Origin: Nezara viridula
Lineage: Eukaryota; Arthropoda; Insecta; Hemiptera; Pentatomidae
Length of the DNA: 64,000 nt
NCBI GenBank assembly: GCA_928085145.1
Contig: OV725082.1
Span: forward strand, 53,552,249 to 53,616,248
Direction of reading: 5' to 3'
Part shown: one piece after another, positions 58,618 to 64,000 of the stretch
How the letters are laid out: each line of letters begins with the position of its first letter
Numbering within the stretch: the stretch's first letter is position 1
Notes under the pieces: generated by a model
Seen by the model: the letters and a program-made list of their open reading frames with translations, nothing else
Databases searched by the model: none
What the model was told of the DNA's origin: nothing
Position numbers and translations under genes: made by a program

Positions 58618-59074
58618 TTAATAATAAATGATTATTTTCTATTTTATCGAAGTAATTATTCATTCTGATTCGCATCCATTCGAATATTTTATTTTTAACA
58701 ACTTTGTTTATATTTATAAAAAATTAGTTAACAATTTATCTTGTTTGCTTTAATTTATTTGTTAACTATGTTCTCCAATCGAATTGGAGGTATGATGTAA
58801 ATTTTTTCCCTATTATTTTTTTGGTGAAACAGCATCTGTTTTTAACAACGATATAGGGAAGTTAATTTATGTATTTATTTATTTAATGGAAAATTGAAAG
58901 CAATAGAGATAAAGAGAGAGAAGTGAAAGAAAGGGAATGTTGAATGTTAAAAAAAAAATAAAATAAAAAAATAAAGCATGAACAATGAGAAAAAAAATGT
59001 ATGTATATATCTATTTTACTAATATAAACTAATACTTCTGTATATTTATATATAAGTTCATTTATTGTCCTAAG
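58618..59074. other. unassigned; purine-rich at 58900-58985
   Basis: AT-rich, with a GA-rich stretch and A runs. Possibly the upstream part of the family K element that follows. Confidence 0.35.
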
Positions 59075-59171
59075 GATTGAAGAGTATGCTGTGTATATAG
59101 CAACCCAATATAATTGGGCAGCAATCTTTTATATTTTATATTTTTATGAAAATAAAGTGTTTCTCTCTCTA
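59075..59171 (+). mobile_element. retroposon 3' end (family K)
   Basis: Contains 'tagcaacccaatataattgg', then 'gcagcaatc', an 'aataaagtg' polyadenylation-type word, and a TC-rich tail. The reverse complement of the fragment at 10984-11080 matches it. Confidence 0.45.
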
Positions 59172-60131
59172 AGTTTTTAAATAAAATTAGATACATTTTA
59201 TATTTCTACGACAAACGTTATTCTTCGAAAAAAGTAATAGTGAAAAAAGTCATAGCTAAGGTTGCTGCAGCCACCAATTCATTTATTTTTTTAATATGAC
59301 CATAATAATTAATTATCGAATTCCGCAAGTTCATTGGCATTCCATATGGCCGTTTAAGTTATGGTTATTGTATGTCTATCAGATTGAGTTTAAGTATTCA
59401 TTTAACTTGTTATATTTTGATAAACATTAGTGGCAATGGAGAGAATATAAGGAAATAAACAATAACAATATTATTGCAAATTATTACAATAACAATAAGG
59501 AAATGAACAATAAATGTTTGTTCAGCATATAATTATTTGTAGACAGCAATGCAGCGGAAAGTGTGTGAAAGAGTTAAACCAACTGAAGAAACTAAAAAAG
59601 TAAATAATAGTGGACTGTCGAGTTCCACCCTACCTTGCAGAACTCCTGATCCGTCCAAGGTCGTTCAGATGCGGTTTATCGACACTTACCATCAACTATT
59701 GCCACTAACATGACTAAACTATAGACAATATGCTATTTTCTTTCATTTAAACAATACAATAGCTGATTCTGTGAACAATATTTTTTTTTAAAGCTCCTTA
59801 CGACAGATTACGACAAAAGAGAGGTAAATATACTTAGTCCTATTTATCACTTTCCCATGAGAAGCTTTTTATCCCACACTCTATGAAATATGAATTTCAA
59901 ATTTCGAAGTTCAACGACCCTTTCAAAAACGTTGAAAGGTCTTTCATGTTTGATTTTCACAGAATACTCATCTTATTTTATTTCAGGAAAGTACCATTTA
60001 TTTTATCCTTTGTTTAAGAAATATTTGTTCATATTCGAAATAAAAAATTAGCATAATTTTTTGAAGTGAAAGATAAATCATGGCATATTTCATGTTCGTG
60101 TAGATGGCATTACACTAGTACGAATGTAATG
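59172..60131. other. unassigned
   Basis: Nothing recognised. A GC-richer patch near 59610-59690 has no open frame. Confidence 0.45.
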
Positions 60132-60157
60132 GTTCCTTTCTCGTATGAGAAAGGAAC
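60132..60157. repeat. perfect hairpin, 11 bp stem and GTAT loop
   Basis: 'gttcctttctc' pairs with 'gagaaaggaac' around a four-base loop. No neighbouring element explains it. Confidence 0.75.
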
Positions 60158-60965
60158 TCATACATTTTCATGAGTCGTAGTCACCTATGTAGAATAAGTA
60201 CTGTTATAAGTTCTCACCGATGGAAAAGGTCTTTAAAGTTCAGATCATAGGCAATAAATAACTCTTGTAACTGAAGGAACATGTCTAATATACAAATCAA
60301 TCCAAAATTTATCGTTTTGCTGTAGCTAATAAAACTTAGGTTGCTACTAAAAATAATCATGGTTGAACATGAAAAAATAGATTTCTCACAATATTAAAAA
60401 CAAAATATTAGGTAATATTAGACTGATTTACGTTCATTGATGATTAGGTTTTGTTTCTCTAACAAGAGGATTATTATCTGTAGGATGATTAGAGGATGAT
60501 AAAAAATAAATTGGGAATCATTTATGATATTTTTTAAAACAATACTTAGCTTCGTTCAGCCGCCCAAAAGTCTTGTCTAAATCATTTTCATTACCACAAA
60601 AAAACATGACTTGCTTAAAAAAGCACAAAACTACTGTTCTGGCAAAAATCGCCCCATTGTTAATATGACCTTTTTTGGAGCTTTTACTTCTTTAAATATT
60701 TCCCTCTACTTTAAGCTCATATTTATTAAGTTGAGCTTTAATTTAAGGGGAAAACTTGAAATTCATCTCAAGTTGTGTAAAAAGTTATGTGATTTTATTC
60801 TCGAAAACTACCTATGTTTTCAGCAGAATTGACTACAATAAATTGTTGCTTAGCATTTATTTATCGTTTATCGTTCTTCTCTTTCTACCCCCTTTGTGCC
60901 TTTAAGTGTGGAGGTGCCTTGATCCATAAATCCCAAGCATTTTGGGACATGCATTTTATCAGCAA
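60158..60965. other. unassigned AT-rich DNA
   Basis: A 73-codon plus frame at 60611-60832 has a lysine-rich, AT-type composition and no domain. Confidence 0.4.
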
Positions 60966-61290
60966 AAAACCTCTTTTCTGCCCGATCTGGGAGATGTACT
61001 CCATCTAGGTCTTCCTCTTGGACGCTTTACTAGAGATTTCGCCTCCATGAATTTTCGTGGGTCACGATCTTCATTCATTCGACATGCATGCCTAAACCAT
61101 CCCATCTATCTGTTTTTGATAGAATCCTTTAGTGAGATCCTATCTTATTTTTCATTCCTGATCTCGTATCTCCTGATTCGGCCGGCAACCCTTCGAAGAT
61201 ATTTCATTTCACTAGCAGTAACTTGGCTTAGGTGTTTGGTTAATGGGACCCAGCTTTCACTCCCATACACAAGGGTTGATAGATATACCG
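60966..61290 (-). mobile_element. LINE C-terminal remnant
   Basis: On the minus strand from about 61283: 'TLVYGSESWVPLTK', then 'ASEMKYLRRVAGRIRRYEIR', and after a stop and a frameshift 'WFRHACRMNEDRDPRKFMEA' followed by 'KRPRGRPRW'. This is the familiar order after the RT domain of many arthropod LINEs (YGSExW, EMRxLRRxxG, GHVxRM, GRPxxRW). It has a stop near 61155 and is 5'- and 3'-truncated. A 134-codon frame on the opposite strand (60942-61346) is its shadow. Confidence 0.8.
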
Positions 61291-61784
61291 CTTTAAAATA
61301 TATATATTTTTACATTTATCTCTACCTCATTCTTCCCAATGACTGATTATAAAAACATAAATGCCTAAACACGCTTTTAATTTATAAAAAAATAAGTTAA
61401 AAAATAATGATTTTTCAAATATGTTTCATGTAAAATGGTCATAAAACTGTGTTTTTCACCCAGATCATTTTTATAGAAATCTATCTATAAGTGACAAAAT
61501 GAATGTTCGTGATCCTAATATTAATGTTTTCATGAAAATAATTGAAGCATTCAGGAGGTTTCTTTATTTTAAACGTAAATAGTAGTTGCATACTTGTAAG
61601 TATGCTGAGAGGCAAGTGGAGTTTATTTGTTTTGGTTGGTATTTTTAAAGATGGTCTAAATTATAAGTAAGTAAATTATGGTTAAAGCATAGTTTTGTTA
61701 TTTTTTTTCTTTCTGTTATGTATTTGTACTAAACTAGACAAAACGTACATGTACCACTTTTTAATTTTTTTTTTTTTATCGATA
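61291..61784. other. unassigned AT-rich DNA
   Basis: Nothing recognised. Confidence 0.5.
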
Positions 61785-61895
61785 CCCCTACCTCGCCATT
61801 TCTGAAATACGGGTTGTTGTTATAGAGGTACAACCATACCTATTCTAACCAGAGTTGGATAGTCGAGATTCATTTCGTGGCTTCGAAAAAATTCT
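61785..61895 (-). mobile_element. SINE-3 body fragment
   Basis: Matches 39282-39400, sharing 'acctattctaaccagagttg' and 'cgccatttctgaaata'. A run of T at 61762-61777 on the plus strand would be its A tail. The tRNA-like head is not visible. Confidence 0.5.
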
Positions 61896-63540
61896 GCTTC
61901 GTTAAAAAAGTACCATTGTTGTGGCCATTATCCATTCCTTCAGATGTAAGGCCTACGTACTGCTATTTCCTAGTTGAGGAATCCGCCCTAACCTTGCTAG
62001 TCCACCCTAGCGCAGGTCCCGTTCCTCCAGATCTAGATAGCATTGTCCTTCTGCGATATCCGCTGTTAGCGAGGCTCCTCTTCCGCTCATTAGGACCAGA
62101 TAGCTGCCAGGCCTACGTGACTCCGGTCGATGTAATAGTCCTCACCATTTGATCAGATTCTTGTGTAACTGGAAGATGAAAGTATTATACCCCCACGTAT
62201 GTCTGCGTAAATTGGAAGATATATTTTTCAGTGGTCATTTTGGACCGAGGTGTGTGGCACTGTAAATGTCAATGTGCTGTTCCTAACACCTGTATTAAAA
62301 GAAAATAACAGGTTAATTCATCAATTTTAATTTAATCTTATTTAACTTATATATTTACTGTTGCAAATTAGGACTTTTCAACCACTTGGATCATTTTTGC
62401 TCTACACTTTACTGAATAGTTATAAAAATCAGTTACATAATGTAATATTTCAGATATTTCAATCAATTCAAATTAACTGCAGAAAATTTAAAGTAGAAAT
62501 TTCGTACCATATTGCCCAGAGTTCATGTCTTGCGTTTCACTGAGACAAAAAATTCCATCATGAGACAATGAGTAATGAGTTCATGATAGACAAAAATAAA
62601 ATTGCAGCCTAAAGCTAATTTCCGTAAATAAAACAGTAATATATAATTAATAAATAGATAAGTAGGAAGAAATGTGTACTGGAGTTTATTTAATAAATAG
62701 AAATGTGAGGTCGAATCTTCATGTAGCCAACATTACGGACTGATGTTGAGCATGCATCCTCTTAATACGACTGAAGTAATAGCATCCCGATGATTGACAG
62801 TGGCGTCGCTAAGATTGACTCCACCCTAATGCAAGGCATTTTCTCGTACGTTCCTTCTCTGCCCCTCCCTCACCTCCTAAATAGCATATAATATATTTCT
62901 ACTCCTGAATACCTAACCCCAAAAAATATTTCTACACATACTTAATAGAGCATAATTATTCACAGATATCAGTTTCTAAGAAAAACTGATGTACTGATAT
63001 ATATTTTTAATTGGTTGTAATAAAGTTTTCTGTTTATGTATTGCGCCCCCCTAAGCTTCGGCGTCTCAATGCGCCGCATCGGTTGGATACACTATTAACT
63101 GGTGGATATTATGGCTGGTAGTGGACTGGAGGAGGAGGTTGCAATGGATCGGCAAATATGGAGGGACATTCTGATGCAGGAGTTTGGTTTGAATGCATCA
63201 AACAATTAACTTTTCTATTTTGTATTTTAATATAATGATATATTTCAATTATTTTTCTGATGTCTACTGGTAAAATTGTGTGCAACCATTACTGAAATGT
63301 ATAAAATAATCAGTAATTGCAAACTAGAAAAAAACGAAATTAAAATACTGTTATAAGAAATAATATCAGGAAGCACTGTCTAACAGTAGTGGGGGAAACC
63401 GTTTTCTGCACGATAGCTTCTTCAGTGAGCTATCCAGTTCTTTTCAAAATTGATAATCTGATTGTACGCTCTTGAGATAAGTGGAGGAAGATATCCAAGC
63501 GGCAACTGGTAGTATACTCATCAAATCTTGGGTAGGTTGA
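61896..63540. other. unassigned; GC-richer 61920-62155
   Basis: A 91-codon plus frame at 61877-62152 (starting GTG-like, no ATG) spans the GC-richer stretch and reads 'HPSAGPVPPDLDSIVLLRYP'. It partly overlaps SINE-3 and may be an extension of that repeat. The rest, to 63540, has a small GC rise near 63045-63180 and no recognised feature. Confidence 0.3.
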
Positions 63541-64000
63541 TTATTATTATTATTTTTGAATTTCACACTTTCTTGGCTTTTGCCAGAAATATTTACCTAC
63601 CCGGACCAAGGTCAAGGGTTAGGCTCGAAAGTTGAACTATGTTAAAGAACTTCCTGACGATGTTCACAGCGAATATTTATTCGCACAGTTAATACTAAGG
63701 CACAGCGCCTAGAAGAACTGCCTATTGCCCTTCTTCCAACACTTTCTCTGGCAGTTTCAAATTTTCGACAGAGCGAATGGTATCTTCTGTTATGAGGCCA
63801 TTGCTGGAAATTACAATTGTATATACCTGGACTTGATTCAGTTTGTAAAGTTGCCGAAGCTCTTGGCACAAGTCTTGAACTTTCCCAATCTTTTCAGAAA
63901 TAGTCTTTCCGATATTATCATCGGTTGGGACCGCTATATCAATGACATACCCAGTTTGTTTCTTCCGATCAATTAATACAATGTCCGGTTTGTTATTTAC
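63541..64000 (-). mobile_element. LINE 3' end with restriction-like endonuclease motif
   Basis: On the minus strand, entering from the window edge: 'NKPDIVLIDRKKQTGYVIDI', then 'AVPTDDNI', 'EKIGKVQDLCQELRQLYKL' and 'TIVISSNGLITEDTI'. The KPD followed by a D about 15 residues later fits the restriction-like endonuclease active site at the C-terminus of R2/R4-type LINEs. The frame holds from 64000 to about 63725 and then breaks, with two stops in the 'LLGA' region. It is followed by a non-coding tail ending in (ATA)n (plus 63541-63553, 'attattattatt'). R4/Dong-type LINEs favour TAA repeats, so that clade is suggested. The rest of the element lies beyond the window. Confidence 0.75.

Noticed and set aside
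60942..61346. 134-codon plus-strand open frame, the longest in the window
   Set aside because: It is the antisense of a LINE C-terminal region whose minus-strand reading carries the conserved motifs.

Overview
This 64 kb window reads as AT-rich, repeat-dense, non-coding animal nuclear DNA, most likely from an insect. The grounds are the transposon mix: Jockey-type and R2/R4-type LINE remnants, hAT-type MITEs, tRNA-derived SINEs, a short Helitron-like element, Penelope-type hammerhead-like motifs, and long (TA)n and (TG)n tracts. A hemipteran is possible, but that is an impression and not shown by the sequence. There is no operon-like layout, rRNA gene or CRISPR array, and no intact host gene can be demonstrated. 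Most short open frames are chance readings of AT-rich DNA or lie inside repeats.

Layout. 0-10 kb: unassigned DNA with a (TG)n tract, fragments of one dispersed repeat (family I) with a target-site-duplicated insertion, a SINE inserted into another repeat, three tandem copies of a ~350 bp unit, and the first hAT MITE. 10-20 kb: a hairpin element with hammerhead-like cores in both arms (10.1-10.5 kb), a second hAT MITE, and two large palindromic elements (15.5-16.3 and 16.8-17.8 kb). 20-30 kb: (TA)n, two Jockey LINE remnants, another palindromic element, a SINE with a perfect B box, a 57-base A run, and a nested insertion (28.1-29.4 kb). 30-42 kb: SINEs, a 213 bp tandem duplication, two copies of a second hAT MITE family, a GC-richer 103-codon open frame (34.7-35.0 kb), a broken Vti1-like SNARE pseudogene (37.4-37.6 kb), further palindromic, hAT and LINE copies. 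42-64 kb: mostly unassigned DNA with a candidate small secreted-peptide frame (44.6 kb), a second hairpin element (48.4-48.7 kb), a LINE RNase H remnant (49.9-51.0 kb), a CpG-rich island (51.5-51.8 kb), a Helitron-like element (57.9-58.6 kb), and LINE remnants at 61 kb and at the right edge.

How the parts relate. The elements form families with several copies here: LINE 3' ends, SINEs, hAT MITEs and foldback elements. Copies can therefore be compared, and this reveals target-site duplications, empty sites and insertion order without outside data. The most interesting signal is a hammerhead-ribozyme-like core repeated in separate elements. It has a CTGANGA box, a stem, GAAAC, GTN and a matching 4 bp helix I. 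It fits the small hammerhead variants with a reduced stem III known from Penelope-like elements.
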